Shown: piece after piece, positions 1 through 9,317 of the stretch
How the letters are laid out: each line of letters begins with the position of its first letter
Numbering within the stretch: position 1 is the first letter of the stretch
Assembly (NCBI RefSeq): GCF_002844235.1
Contig: NZ_PGTS01000002.1
Location: 248,001 to 312,000 of the forward strand
Source of the DNA: Thalassospira povalilytica
Lineage (GTDB): Bacteria > Pseudomonadota > Alphaproteobacteria > Rhodospirillales > Thalassospiraceae
Length of the DNA: 64,000 nt
Reading direction: 5' to 3'
Translations under genes and position numbers: made by a program
The notes under the pieces: model-generated
What the model was told of the DNA's origin: nothing
The model's input: the letters and a program-made list of their open reading frames with translations, nothing else
Databases searched by the model: none

Positions 1-1
1 C

Positions 2-1012
2 GACGATGACGGCGAACTGTCCGAAGATGGCGGGCAGGGGACTGCGTCCGAGTTCGAGATGCCACCCGGGCATCATCTTGGCCTTGGGACCCGTTTGCGT
101 GCCAAGTGGGAAGGCTATGACGACCCGATTGAATATTATCTGCTTCAGCTTGAAATAGACGCCTATGCCGACTGGTTGCGCAAAATGCGTGTTTGGCTGG
201 CGCGTCCGGTTGAACCGGAACTGGGCGAACTTGACCTTGATGATGAAATCGGGCGGTGGCCGCCCGAGCGAATCAGGCTGTATGACAAGCTGTTTGATCA
301 CGGGATCATGATCCCGGGCGGGCATGATTACGCCCTTGAACTCGCAAAGCCGCTTGCGCTGGATGAAACGCTCAGCTGTCTTGAAATCGGGGCAAAGCTT
401 GGCGGGGTTGCGCGTGTTCTGGCGGACCGGCTTGGCGTTTGGGTAACCGCCTATGAGCAGGATGGGGAACTGGCACTGTTGGGGATGGAGCGATCCGTTC
501 ATGCCGGTGTCCAGAAAAAGGTCCCCGTTCAGAAATTCGATCCCGAAAAGCCCGAACTGCGCAAAGGCTATTTCAACGTCGTCTATTCGTTCGGGGAACT
601 TTACAAGGTGCCGGGCAAAGAGACGTTTCTGGGCGAACTGGCCGGGACGTTGCGCGAACAGGGCCAGATTCTTTTGACCGACTATGTCCTGACCCGCGAT
701 CTTGACGAGGACGGGCTTGCGCAATGGGCCAAGCTCGAAGGGGATGATCTTTTCCCCTGGACCGCACAGGAATACAAATCCCGTCTTGGGCAGCTCAAAT
801 TTGATATCCGCATCGCCAAGGATGAGTCGGAAACCCATCTTGTGCATATCAAACAGGCCTGGATGACCATGCTGTCGGATATTCAGAAAAGCGGTTTGGA
901 CCCCGATGTGATGGATTATCTGCTTCCAGAGATGGAAATGTGGATGAATCGCGTAAAAATGCTTGAAAATGGCTCGCTGGCCTTTTATCGGTTCTACGCA
1001 ACGATCAACTGA
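2..1012 (+). CDS. SAM-dependent methyltransferase-like protein, 5' end cut by window
   Basis: The reading frame is open to the left edge of the window, so the gene probably starts outside it; the first internal ATG is at 59. Numbered from that ATG, the region around residues 105-140 looks like a Rossmann methyltransferase core: a motif-I-like stretch CLEIGAKLGG followed by an acidic residue in AYEQD, where SAM ribose would bind. A later segment, LREQGQILLTDYVL, fits the strand after the SAM site. The N-terminal 90 residues and C-terminal third are not recognised. Substrate is unknown; the fold assignment is by motif only. Confidence 0.6.
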   Translation, partial: DDDGELSEDGGQGTASEFEMPPGHHLGLGTRLRAKWEGYDDPIEYYLLQLEIDAYADWLRKMRVWLARPVEPELGELDLDDEIGRWPPERIRLYDKLFDHGIMIPGGHDYALELAKPLALDETLSCLEIGAKLGGVARVLADRLGVWVTAYEQDGELALLGMERSVHAGVQKKVPVQKFDPEKPELRKGYFNVVYSFGELYKVPGKETFLGELAGTLREQGQILLTDYVLTRDLDEDGLAQWAKLEGDDLFPWTAQEYKSRLGQLKFDIRIAKDESETHLVHIKQAWMTMLSDIQKSGLDPDVMDYLLPEMEMWMNRVKMLENGSLAFYRFYATIN

Positions 1013-1090
1013 TCGCTCAGGTTTCAGACTGCTGCAGGCGACTTTGACGGGATTTGTTCCAATTTCTGTCGCCGCAACCTGTTTTTAGTG

Positions 1091-1119
1091 TTGACAGGGG
1101 CATGTCGTACTTCTATTTT
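1091..1119 (+). promoter_or_regulatory. Sigma-70 type promoter for rpmJ
   Basis: TTGACA at 1091-1096 and TATTTT at 1114-1119 are separated by exactly 17 bases. The pair lies about 40 bases upstream of rpmJ and after the stop of the methyltransferase gene, so rpmJ is probably transcribed on its own. Confidence 0.75.
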
Positions 1120-1160
1120 CCGGCTTCCTCGAAGGGGCCAAGTTTCTAAGGTTTAAGATT

Positions 1161-1286
1161 ATGAAGATCCGGAACTCATTGAAATCCGCGAAGCTGCGGG
1201 AAAAAGGCTGCCGTATCGTGCGCCGCCGTGGCCGCGTATACGTGATCAATAAAAAGAACCCGCGTTTCAAGGCACGCCAGGGTTAA
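1161..1286 (+). CDS. rpmJ: 50S ribosomal protein L36 (long, zinc-free type)
   Basis: This 41-residue protein begins [17 protein letters not shown] and ends NPRFKARQG, the signature of the alphaproteobacterial L36. It is a very basic component of the large ribosomal subunit. Unlike the 37-38 residue form, it lacks the full set of Cys/His zinc ligands (only one Cys is present) and has the usual extra residues of the long, zinc-independent type. It is too short for many gene finders. It has its own promoter upstream and a hairpin terminator just downstream, so it is monocistronic. Confidence 0.95.
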   Translation: MKIRNSLKSAKLREKGCRIVRRRGRVYVINKKNPRFKARQG

Positions 1287-1316
1287 TTCCCGGTACCTTG
1301 TTCTCAAAGGTTTTAC

Positions 1317-1357
1317 AAAACGCCGCATCGGTTCATCCAATGCGGCGTTTTGTTTTT
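1317..1357 (+). terminator. Rho-independent terminator of rpmJ
   Basis: AAAACGCCGCAT (1317-1328) pairs perfectly with ATGCGGCGTTTT (1340-1351), and the arm runs into further T residues. It sits 30 bases after the rpmJ stop. Confidence 0.85.
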
Positions 1358-1381
1358 CATGTTTGTCACGATGGCAAAATC

Positions 1382-1420
1382 AAAGGCGACCGCAGTTTCA
1401 ATATTGCGGTCGCCTTTTTT
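1382..1420. terminator. Bidirectional terminator between rpmJ and the cyclase gene
   Basis: A 13-base perfect stem, AAAGGCGACCGCA (1382-1394) with its complement at 1405-1417, is followed by six T residues on the plus strand and by TTTGATTTT on the minus strand. It can back up the rpmJ terminator and stop leftward transcription of the adenylate cyclase gene, whose stop codon is at 1443. Confidence 0.75.
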
Positions 1421-1442
1421 ATCGATGGTGTGTGGGGGCTGC

Positions 1443-3281
1443 TTACCCGTTTGTGGTGAACAGTTCGGTTTTGCTGTGACGGCCCCGCAACAGAACATCA
1501 CCGGCCTTGATGACGCGGTTCGGATCGGTCAGCAGGTTGCGTGTGCTGTCTGAAATCAGAATGCGCGTGCCCAGCACCTTGTTTTCCTGTTCAAGACGCG
1601 ATGCGGTATTGACCGCATCCCCATGCACGGTAAAGGACAGGCGTGCCTTGGCCCCGACATTCCCGGCCACCATTGTTCCGGTATTCACCCCGCAGCGCAC
1701 CTGAATGTTCAATCCTTCAAAGGTGCGGTTCGAGACTTCGTTTTGCAGGGCGATTGCGCTGTCGAGCGCGGCATCGGCGTGATGTTCAAGATCATCAAAC
1801 ACGTTATAGACCGCAAGGATCGCATCCCCCTGAAACTGGGTGATGATGCCGCCATGTGATTCGATAATCTGCGTTGCGCAATCAAAGTAATCATTGAGCA
1901 TTGCAATGATCTGGTTCGGATGCAGGCTTTCACACATGGATGTGAAATGGGCAATGTCGATGAACAGAACCGTTGCTTCGGATTGTTGCGGCGGCAGGAC
2001 CCCGGAATCATTTCCCGATGCCAGAAGCTTTTTGGCAATCGATTGGGGCACGAATTTACCAAACAGGCTTGTGATGCGTTCGCGGTCGTGAACCGCCATC
2101 ATCATGTGATTGAACGATCGTGCCGCATCGTCATATTCACGGATACGGCTGCCCGACAGTTGCGGCACATCGATTGATGCGATGTCGTCATCTTCAAATG
2201 CGCGCGCGGCGGCTGCAAACCGGCGGATCGGTTTGGTGAATTGTTTGGACAGTATGATCGCAACAATAACAGCCAGAATAAACACCCCGCCACCAAGGAT
2301 CGAGGCCAGAACAAGCCTGTCCCATTCATCATCAAACAATTCTTCGGTGAAATGCATGCCGATGATGACCGGCGAGATCGGCGCATTGAGAACCTGACGG
2401 GTGACGATCAGATGGTATCTGCCATCAACTTCAAGCCCCGCCAGACGCAGCCCGGTATTCTGGCGGGCATCCTTTTCGTCGGTCCTGATGCGTTCGGACT
2501 TGCCGATATTTGCCAGAACCGGGTCGCCGATATCATGAATGGTCGGCAATGGAATCGGGCTTCGGGCAATATCGGCCCCGTTGATCAGCTTGTTGGCGGT
2601 ATTTTCACCCCAGTCGCGCAAATCGGGATGGGCCATCACGCGATTGCCACCGATCAGGATAAAAGGCGTTCCGGGTAAATCTTCACGGCCGCGAATCAGG
2701 CTTTCCGACAGATTGGACAGCGAAAGATACTGTATGAAGGTACCAAGATAGTGCCCGTCATAAAAAAGCGGCACCCAGCTGGTCAGGACCGTGCGATTGA
2801 AATACGGATCCCAGCGCGGGAAACCGGTGCGGTTGGCGACCGGGCCACGAATTTGTGCCAGTTCCGAAAACAGCATGTCATCCTGGGGCAGGGTGCGGCG
2901 TATTTCGCTCATATCATCGGGATTAAAACCGATAAATTGCCGATCACCGGTTACCAGACCATAGGCCATCACATCCATATCCGCCGCCGCCAGCGCCCGC
3001 ATGGCGTTGGTCCAGCCGTACTGGAAGCTTGGATCAAGATTGCCATCGGCAACCTGTCGGGCGACCCAGTTGGACCGTTCGTCGACTTCGCTCATGCGTT
3101 CATGCATGGTGCGCTGAACCGATGTCAGATCGATATCGGCCAGCATAACCCAAAGATTGCGGGTGTTTTCATAGGCCGTGCCAAGGCCGACATAAAGGGC
3201 AAGGCCAACGCCAAAGACACTGGTGCCGATAAAACTGGCAAGAAGAACAGAAAGGACAGAATATCTGCGTTTGGATGTCAC
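1443..3281 (-). CDS. Membrane class III adenylate/guanylate cyclase with periplasmic sensor and HAMP
   Basis: The 612-residue protein has a transmembrane segment at about 8-31, a periplasmic Cache-like sensor region up to about 320, a second transmembrane segment (about 325-346), a HAMP linker (about 350-400) and a C-terminal cyclase domain. Cyclase motifs are intact: LFIDIAHFT near residue 440 and FQGDAILAVY near 483 supply the two metal-binding aspartates, and HGDAVNTASRLE near 553 has the Asn/Arg pair that stabilises the transition state. It should make cAMP (less likely cGMP) in response to an external ligand that cannot be read from the sequence. It is a single gene, convergent with rpmJ. 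Confidence 0.88.
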   Translation of the reverse strand: MTSKRRYSVLSVLLASFIGTSVFGVGLALYVGLGTAYENTRNLWVMLADIDLTSVQRTMHERMSEVDERSNWVARQVADGNLDPSFQYGWTNAMRALAAADMDVMAYGLVTGDRQFIGFNPDDMSEIRRTLPQDDMLFSELAQIRGPVANRTGFPRWDPYFNRTVLTSWVPLFYDGHYLGTFIQYLSLSNLSESLIRGREDLPGTPFILIGGNRVMAHPDLRDWGENTANKLINGADIARSPIPLPTIHDIGDPVLANIGKSERIRTDEKDARQNTGLRLAGLEVDGRYHLIVTRQVLNAPISPVIIGMHFTEELFDDEWDRLVLASILGGGVFILAVIVAIILSKQFTKPIRRFAAAARAFEDDDIASIDVPQLSGSRIREYDDAARSFNHMMMAVHDRERITSLFGKFVPQSIAKKLLASGNDSGVLPPQQSEATVLFIDIAHFTSMCESLHPNQIIAMLNDYFDCATQIIESHGGIITQFQGDAILAVYNVFDDLEHHADAALDSAIALQNEVSNRTFEGLNIQVRCGVNTGTMVAGNVGAKARLSFTVHGDAVNTASRLEQENKVLGTRILISDSTRNLLTDPNRVIKAGDVLLRGRHSKTELFTTNG

Positions 3282-3326
3282 TCGGTTTTCTTTCTGACAA
3301 GAGGTTCCCCAACCTCAACTGGCATC

Positions 3327-3764
3327 TTAGCGGCGATCGAACTTGGTTGAAAGGATGATTGAACTTGAAGTGCGTTTTATCCCGCTAAGCCCGCCGATCC
3401 GGTCAAGCACACCGTCAAGTTCTTCCGGTGTGTCGGCGGCAACTTCGGCAATCAGATCATATTCCCCCGATATCGCCAGACACCGGATGCAATGCGGTAT
3501 TTTCTGCAAGGCACCGACCACGCCCGCAGACTGTTTTTGTTCAAGCTGGATCATGACTTCGGCCAGAAGAACCGGGCGTGCCGCATCACCAAGCTGCACC
3601 GTATAGCCGGTAATGGTTTGTGATTTTTCCAGCCGTTCGAGGCGTTCCTGAACGGCGCTGCGCGACAGGCCGACTTCGCGCGCAAGGGCGGCAGTCGGAA
3701 TGCGGGCATTTTCCTGCAATTTGGCGATCAGACGGCGGTCGGTTTCATCAAGGCGACGTTTCAT
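3327..3764 (-). CDS. Lrp/AsnC family transcriptional regulator
   Basis: This is an Lrp-type regulator of 145 residues: an N-terminal helix-turn-helix (LAREVGLSRSAVQERLERL) and a C-terminal RAM/AsnC ligand domain ending in a beta strand typical of the family. The frame is open further upstream to 3851, but the internal Met at 3764 (MKRRLDETDRRLIAKLQ) matches where the family normally starts, so I chose it. It is divergent from the saccharopine-dehydrogenase-like gene at 3930, which it probably controls in response to an amino acid such as lysine; that link is inferred from position. Confidence 0.88.
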   Translation of the reverse strand: MKRRLDETDRRLIAKLQENARIPTAALAREVGLSRSAVQERLERLEKSQTITGYTVQLGDAARPVLLAEVMIQLEQKQSAGVVGALQKIPHCIRCLAISGEYDLIAEVAADTPEELDGVLDRIGGLSGIKRTSSSIILSTKFDRR

Positions 3765-3929
3765 CGGTGATACCCATAAAAATGACGGGTTATTCAATTG
3801 TTTTGACAGTATTGCCGGGTTGCAAGCGTTAGTCCAGCGGCGGAGCATCAAGGGGTAAACAACAAAACGTTATCAGGGCAGCAACGACATCCATCGCAAA
3901 GGTGTCAGTTCAGTCGGGAGTGAGAGAAA

Positions 3930-5012
3930 ATGAAAAAGATTTTGATTCTTGGTGCGGGCAAAATCGGCCGTATGGCGGCAGTCATGCTCAATGAAAGTGG
4001 CGACTATGCGGTGACGCTTGCCGATGCCAATGGCGAAATGCTTGAATTTTGTGCCCAGGATCATGCGGCAACCCTGATCAAGGTCGATGTTACCGATGAG
4101 GCCGCCCTGACCGACGTGGCAACCGGGCATGACGCCATTTTGTCGACATGCCCGTTCTATCTTAATGTCGCGATTGCCCGGGTCGCACGCGCGGTTGGGG
4201 CATCCTATTTCGATGTGACCGAAGATGTCGAAACCACCCGTGCTATTCGTGAAATTTCCAAAGGTGCGGCTGGTGCGTTCGTACCGCAATGTGGTTTGGC
4301 ACCGGGATTCATTTCAATCGCCGCCCATGATCTGTTCAAACGGTTTGATACGGTCAAAAAGCTGCGTCTGCGCGTCGGTGCATTGCCGCAAAACCCGACC
4401 AACCGGTTGAAATATAACCTGACCTGGTCAACCGATGGCCTAATCAATGAATACCTTAATCCGTGCGAGGCGATCCTGAATGGCAAGCGCGTCGAAGTCT
4501 TGCCGCTTGAAGGTTATGAACGCTTCACCATTGATGGCACGGAGTATGAGGCCTTCAACACATCGGGCGGGGTTGGGGCGCTTTGTGACATGCTCGAAGG
4601 CAAGGTGGACAACCTTGATTACAAGACTGTGCGGTATCCTGGGCATCAGGAAATCCTGAAAATCCTGATCGAAGATCTGCGTCTTGGCGAACGTCCCGAC
4701 ATGATGAAGGAAATCTTTGAAAATGCCCTGCCGGTAACCCAGCAGGATGTCATTGTGATCTTTGCTGATGCGGTCGGGACCCGTAATGGCGAGCTGTGCG
4801 AAGAAAACTTTATCCGCAAGGTGCATGGCACGGAAATCGGTGGCAAAAAATGGTCCGCGATCCAGATCACGACATCCGCGGGGCTTTGCGCGGTGATGGA
4901 TATGGTGATGACGTCCAAATTGCCCGGCTCCGGTTATGTCCGGCAGGAAGAAGTCGGTCTGGATGATCTGCTTTCGAACCGGTTCGGGCGTTATTATGCC
5001 AACCGGGCATAG
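3930..5012 (+). CDS. Saccharopine dehydrogenase family protein (possible lysine 6-dehydrogenase)
   Basis: The 360-residue protein opens with an NAD(P)-binding Rossmann motif, ILGAGKIG at residues 6-13, followed by an acidic residue in TLADANGEM. The body matches the saccharopine dehydrogenase superfamily, including the CGLAPGF segment near residue 121. Single-domain members of this length include saccharopine reductases and lysine 6-dehydrogenase; choosing between them is not possible here. A divergent Lrp regulator next door supports a role in amino acid (probably lysine) catabolism. A strong hairpin terminator follows, so the gene is transcribed alone. Confidence 0.8.
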   Translation: MKKILILGAGKIGRMAAVMLNESGDYAVTLADANGEMLEFCAQDHAATLIKVDVTDEAALTDVATGHDAILSTCPFYLNVAIARVARAVGASYFDVTEDVETTRAIREISKGAAGAFVPQCGLAPGFISIAAHDLFKRFDTVKKLRLRVGALPQNPTNRLKYNLTWSTDGLINEYLNPCEAILNGKRVEVLPLEGYERFTIDGTEYEAFNTSGGVGALCDMLEGKVDNLDYKTVRYPGHQEILKILIEDLRLGERPDMMKEIFENALPVTQQDVIVIFADAVGTRNGELCEENFIRKVHGTEIGGKKWSAIQITTSAGLCAVMDMVMTSKLPGSGYVRQEEVGLDDLLSNRFGRYYANRA

Positions 5013-5087
5013 GGTCCGTTTCCGGTTTTGAGTGACGGCTTGAAGTGCCGTTTCAGGCGCAAAGATAACCGTGTGATGATTTTCCAG

Positions 5088-5120
5088 AAAAATCCCCCGA
5101 CTGTAGTTCGGGGGATTTTT
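5088..5120 (+). terminator. Rho-independent terminator
   Basis: AAATCCCCCGA and TCGGGGGATTT form a perfect stem with a seven-base loop, ending in a T run. It is 75 bases after the dehydrogenase stop. The rest of the gap up to 5269 shows nothing else I can support. Confidence 0.85.
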
Positions 5121-5269
5121 GTTTGTTTTCAGGTGTTTATTTTAATCTTGTTTGTTCCGACTTCAGAAAGGGGCGCATATTCCTGAAACGCGTTACAGAT
5201 TTGATCGGCCGGGCATGGTCAGGGCCGATTATTTGTGGCAAAGACGTGGTTTGTTAACGCTTGGCCCTT

Positions 5270-7750
5270 ATGGTGGCCGGTAATCGCACTCTTTATCGCA
5301 ACAGGTATTCCTTGTCTGATTTTGACGCTCCTTACCGAACTGCGTGGGGCTTGTATGAAGCAGGCCAGCTGGCGGAGGCAGAAGTTGCCTGCCGCAAGCT
5401 GATCCATGCCTATCCACAAGCCGCAGAAGCCATGCATCTGGCTGGCCTGGTCGCAGCCCGACAGGGAAATCAAACTCTTGCGGCGGAACGGATGGGGCGG
5501 GCGGCAATTGCCGATGCCAACAGTGCGGAAATTCAACATGATCATGCGCAGGCCTTAAAGGCGATCGGCAAATTGCGCGAAGCGGTTGGCGCTTTCAAGC
5601 GGGCCATCCGGCTGTGTCCGGATGCACCGGCGCTATATTGCAATATCGCCAATACGTACCGGCAACTTGATGAGTTGCAGGATGCGCGCGAAAATTATGA
5701 ATACGCGCTGGAACTTGCCCCGGATATTGCCGAAATTCACGCCAACTATGCCGCGTGTCTTTATGCGATGGGCGACATTCCCGGTGCCGAGACATCCTGT
5801 TTGGCCGCCCTTAAAATGCGCGATGATATTGTCAATGCGCTGGTGCTGATCGGCCAGATCCGGCTTGATCAGGGACGCACGGTATCGGCAAGCGAACCCT
5901 TGCGCCGCGCCCTGACACTGGAGCCGGGAAACCAGCGTGCCCTGACTGCATACGGTGATGCCTTGTTCCGGCTTGGCCAGTTTGCCGGTGCACAGCATTG
6001 CTTGCGTCAGGTTCTTGCCCTTGATCCCGATGATGCCAAAGCACGGCGCACATTGGCGCGTCTTAACTTGCGGGTCGGACAGGGGACCGAGGCAATCGGT
6101 GCGCTTGAACCGCTTGTTGCGGCCAATCCGAATGATCCCCAATTGCTGCTGATGATGGGCGAGGCGCTAAGTCTTGTTGGCCGTCATAGCGAAGCCGTCG
6201 AACGGTTCGGCGCAGCCATCGGGGCTGGTGGCGGTGATGACGCAGTTTTCAGACTGGCAGTCGAACTTGCCGAGGAAGGCGACACCGCGTCAGCCCAGTC
6301 TGTTTTGCAAAACGGTATCGACCGCAAAATCGCAGCCGGTGAAAACACCGCACTGTTTCGAACCGCACGTCGTTTGTTGTTTGCGCCGGTTCCAACCAAT
6401 ATTGCGGCCCAGAATGACGAAGTCATTCGTGATCTGCTTGATGACACACTTGATGACGATGCCATTGAACCTGATTTGGCCTTTGTCGCATCCGATCGCA
6501 TTGACCCGGCAATCCTGACGCGGTTCCCGCCGGTCTGGCGTGCGGCCCTGCGTCCGGAAGGTGACAAGCAGTTGCGCGCCGTCGGGCATTATTGGGAACG
6601 GCTGGTTTCGGGCTATGATGTTCCCAATGTTGATCCCGGAAAACCCCGGCAAGGGGGCAAGATCCGCCTTGGGATCGTGTCGGCCAATATGTGTGATAAC
6701 GGGATTGGTCGCTGGATTTTGGGGCTTGTTGATGCGATTGATCGTGACCGGTTTGATGTTACGGTCATCCGTCCGCCAACCGGCGAAGATGATATTACGT
6801 CGCGGATTGACGAACATGCCGATCTGGTCGTGCCGTTGCCGCTTGATCCGCTGCATTCGGCCCGGGTGATTTCCGGGCTTGATCTTGATGTGTTGCATTA
6901 TGCCGATCCGCAGGCCGATGCCTATACCATGTTGCTGGCAAGCTGGCGTCTGGCACCGGTGCAAATTTCCGGTGGCGGGATTGCCGCGACCAGTGGTCTT
7001 TCAAATATTGACTATCACCTGATCGCCGAAGACTGGGAAACGGCCGGTGGCGAAAAACGGTTCAGTGAAAAACTGATCCGGTTGCCGGGACTGTTTGTTA
7101 ATGCGACACCGCCCGAAAATGTCGACATGACGCCGACGGAACTGCAACGGCTTTGGCGGTTGGCACAGGACAGAAACACCTATCTGTGTCCGCAGCCGCT
7201 TGATGTTTTGACGGCCGATTTTGATCCGCTGATTGCGGAAATCCTGCGTCTTGATGAAACGGCTGAACTGTTGCTGATTGCACCCGAACGCGACAGCTGG
7301 GATGCGGCATGGGGACGGCGTTTTGCGGTGAACTATGCCGATGTCGCAGGACGCATGCGGTTTGTCAATGTGCGCAGCCGCGCCGATTTGCTGTCGCTGC
7401 TTTGCGCGGTGGATGTGGTTCTTGAAAGTCCGGCATGGAATGACGCGATGCTGGCCTTTGACTGTCTGGGGCTTGGTGTGCCGCTGGTGACATTGCCGGG
7501 CAGTGCCGCACGGTCGCGTCGCAGCCACACCTGTTACCGCCAGATATCGGTGTTTGATTGCGTCGCCTACCATTCCGCGGATTACGTCGATACCGCCCTA
7601 ACACTCGCAACGGACAAGCGCCGCCGATCCGTCGTCTCCCACGCAATCAAAAGCCGGTCACATATCCTGTTTGGCCAAAAATCATCCTTTGATGCCTATA
7701 TGCAGTTCCTTGAGGAATGCATTGCCGTTCCGGCTGAAAACGTCGGATGA
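5270..7750 (+). CDS. TPR protein with O-GlcNAc transferase-like (GT41) C-terminal domain
   Basis: Residues from about 20 to 340 are a run of roughly nine tetratricopeptide repeats, for example the copy ending YEYALELAPDIAEIHANYA. After a linker of about 100 residues, the C-terminal part (about 450-820) resembles bacterial GT41 (SPINDLY/OGT) proteins: a GKIRLGIVSANM strand, a LDLDVLHYADPQADA segment, and FDCLGLGVPLVTLPG near the end, equivalent to the nucleotide-sugar-binding region. It may glycosylate a protein with a UDP-sugar, but the usual catalytic His was not confirmed. An upstream in-frame TTG at 5261 is an alternative start; neither has a clear ribosome binding site. Confidence 0.72.
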   Translation: MVAGNRTLYRNRYSLSDFDAPYRTAWGLYEAGQLAEAEVACRKLIHAYPQAAEAMHLAGLVAARQGNQTLAAERMGRAAIADANSAEIQHDHAQALKAIGKLREAVGAFKRAIRLCPDAPALYCNIANTYRQLDELQDARENYEYALELAPDIAEIHANYAACLYAMGDIPGAETSCLAALKMRDDIVNALVLIGQIRLDQGRTVSASEPLRRALTLEPGNQRALTAYGDALFRLGQFAGAQHCLRQVLALDPDDAKARRTLARLNLRVGQGTEAIGALEPLVAANPNDPQLLLMMGEALSLVGRHSEAVERFGAAIGAGGGDDAVFRLAVELAEEGDTASAQSVLQNGIDRKIAAGENTALFRTARRLLFAPVPTNIAAQNDEVIRDLLDDTLDDDAIEPDLAFVASDRIDPAILTRFPPVWRAALRPEGDKQLRAVGHYWERLVSGYDVPNVDPGKPRQGGKIRLGIVSANMCDNGIGRWILGLVDAIDRDRFDVTVIRPPTGEDDITSRIDEHADLVVPLPLDPLHSARVISGLDLDVLHYADPQADAYTMLLASWRLAPVQISGGGIAATSGLSNIDYHLIAEDWETAGGEKRFSEKLIRLPGLFVNATPPENVDMTPTELQRLWRLAQDRNTYLCPQPLDVLTADFDPLIAEILRLDETAELLLIAPERDSWDAAWGRRFAVNYADVAGRMRFVNVRSRADLLSLLCAVDVVLESPAWNDAMLAFDCLGLGVPLVTLPGSAARSRRSHTCYRQISVFDCVAYHSADYVDTALTLATDKRRRSVVSHAIKSRSHILFGQKSSFDAYMQFLEECIAVPAENVG

Positions 7751-7780
7751 ATTTACCGATCCACGACAGGCGCTGATAAA

Positions 7781-8284
7781 TCAGCTTAACGCGTCAATGT
7801 CGGCTTCGGACAGTGCGGCGGGGACGATTGTCAGGGGCAGGCGGAGCTGACCGACAGTGTCGCTTTTGGTCAGTGCCGTGATCAGTGGTCCTGGGCCTTC
7901 GGATGTGGTGCCGGCCGCAAGAACAAGAATGGAAATCTGTTCTTCTTCTTCCAGAAGGTTCAGCAACTCGTCCTTGAGACGACCTTCGCGAATGAACAGA
8001 AGCGGCATTGTGCCGGTTTGTTCATGCACATAGGCGGCAAGTTCATTGACCCGTGATTCGGCTTCTTCGCGGGCTTCTTCCTTCATCAGGTCACCAACCG
8101 CCATCCAGTGCTGGAATTCGGCCGGTTCAATGACGCTAAGCAGGGCAACGCGGCCGCCGGTATGTTGGGCGCGGCGGCATGCATAACGCAACGCCTTGGT
8201 CATTTCATCGCTGTCATCAATAACAACAAGAAATGTTCGGTTGGACGTGGCGCGGAGTTCCTGATCGGCATCGTATGACGTCAT
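7781..8284 (-). CDS. Universal stress protein (UspA family)
   Basis: The 167-residue protein has the Usp fold pattern: a first strand FLVVIDDSDEMTKALRYA, the stress-signal strand VALLSVIEP, and a C-terminal LPLTIVPA strand. The glycine-rich ATP loop GxxGxG(S/T) is not seen in its normal form (TTSEGPGPLITALTKS lies there), so ATP binding is uncertain. It is a single cytoplasmic domain, convergent with the TPR gene with only 30 bases between, and preceded by a 265-base non-coding gap that should hold its promoter. Confidence 0.85.
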   Translation of the reverse strand: MTSYDADQELRATSNRTFLVVIDDSDEMTKALRYACRRAQHTGGRVALLSVIEPAEFQHWMAVGDLMKEEAREEAESRVNELAAYVHEQTGTMPLLFIREGRLKDELLNLLEEEEQISILVLAAGTTSEGPGPLITALTKSDTVGQLRLPLTIVPAALSEADIDALS

Positions 8285-8520
8285 ATGGGTTCTCTGAATA
8301 GTTTCCTGTGCCGGGTCTGATGCATGGTTGCGTGGGGCAATGGATCACCCGGATATTAGAGCATGTTGCATCAAGTGTGCCGTAAATCCGGCACGGTTTC
8401 CAAGTGGTTTTTATCGCAATCGGGAAAGTTTCATACTGTGCATGCGCACAATAAATCATGCTGCACATGCGTTGTTGGAGGCCGTGAAAGTGCGGAGATG
8501 AGAATGCCCAAATCGGCGTT

Positions 8521-8547
8521 GGAGCCGGTGGAGCCGGTGGAACCGGG
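8521..8547. repeat. Short tandem repeat, three 9-base units
   Basis: GGAGCCGGT occurs twice in tandem (8521-8529, 8530-8538) followed by a diverged third unit GGAACCGGG (8539-8547), ending two bases from the stop codon of the TIGR02186-like gene. The remaining part of the 8285-8549 gap holds a small inverted repeat TGTGCATGCGCACA at 8437-8450 and nothing else recognisable. Confidence 0.6.
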
Positions 8548-8549
8548 AA

Positions 8550-9317
8550 CTAGCGTTTGCGGAATGCCACACTGGCGATCCAGCCGGCAATGACGGCAAT
8601 GATCACCGCAATAATGCCATAGAGCGCCGAATAGCGATGGGCGAATTCATAGACTTCGGCACTGACCCCGGTTTTGGAAACAACCAGCGGCGTGGTCTTT
8701 ACACTGGCGATACGGCCATCACGGATCAGATAGACATTGATCGTATAGGTCCCGGTCGGGGTGTTGGCCGGGAAATGGATGTCGGTTCGAAACAGCTGGT
8801 TTGACAGGAAGCTGATTTTTGCCGGACGCTGGTTGAACAAACCGGCATTCTGCATGTTGCGAACCAGCGCATCGCGATAGACTTTCTGATCGGCATCAGG
8901 ATTGTCGGACACGGCAATAAAACGCTGGTTGTCCAGGCCGATGCGGTAATCCTGAAGAATGTTTTGCGGGGCGATGATATCCATCGGGCGATTGGACGCG
9001 CTGGCATAATAGGCCGGAACATTTTTATAGCGCGCGCTTTCAGCATTCACCCAGATGCCGACTTTACGCTCCTTGCGACGGACAACCATGTCCTGATCGG
9101 GGCCGCGTACGGTCACGATGACATCGCCTTCGTTCTGGACTGCACCAAACAACAAGACGTCAGTACCGGTAAAGCCGGTGGTGATCGCCACCAGATGGTT
9201 TGACAAATCCACGACAAGCGGATCGGCCAAGGCGCGTTTCATTGGTGTGCTAGTCGCAATGACAGCGAATGCCGAAAGACAGATCGATGCGATAAACCGT
9301 GCCGATAGGGACATCAC
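8550..9317 (-). CDS. TIGR02186-like membrane-anchored protein next to TauE/SafE exporter
   Basis: The 255-residue protein has an N-terminal signal sequence (about residues 1-31, ending ALA), a periplasmic beta-rich body (DPLVVDLSNHLVAITTGFTG onward) and one C-terminal transmembrane helix (about 232-250) followed by RKR. This matches from memory the conserved alphaproteobacterial family TIGR02186, whose genes sit next to sulfite exporter TauE/SafE genes. Its start codon overlaps the stop of the exporter gene by four bases, so the two are translationally coupled. Function is unknown; a role as partner of the exporter is inferred from the constant pairing. Confidence 0.75.
   Translation of the reverse strand: MMSLSARFIASICLSAFAVIATSTPMKRALADPLVVDLSNHLVAITTGFTGTDVLLFGAVQNEGDVIVTVRGPDQDMVVRRKERKVGIWVNAESARYKNVPAYYASASNRPMDIIAPQNILQDYRIGLDNQRFIAVSDNPDADQKVYRDALVRNMQNAGLFNQRPAKISFLSNQLFRTDIHFPANTPTGTYTINVYLIRDGRIASVKTTPLVVSKTGVSAEVYEFAHRYSALYGIIAVIIAVIAGWIASVAFRKR

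Noticed and set aside
8437-8470. TGTGCATGCGCACA and a nearby GCTGCACATGCG as a CRP-like site for usp
   Set aside because: The arms are only five bases and spacing does not match a CRP site; too weak to call.
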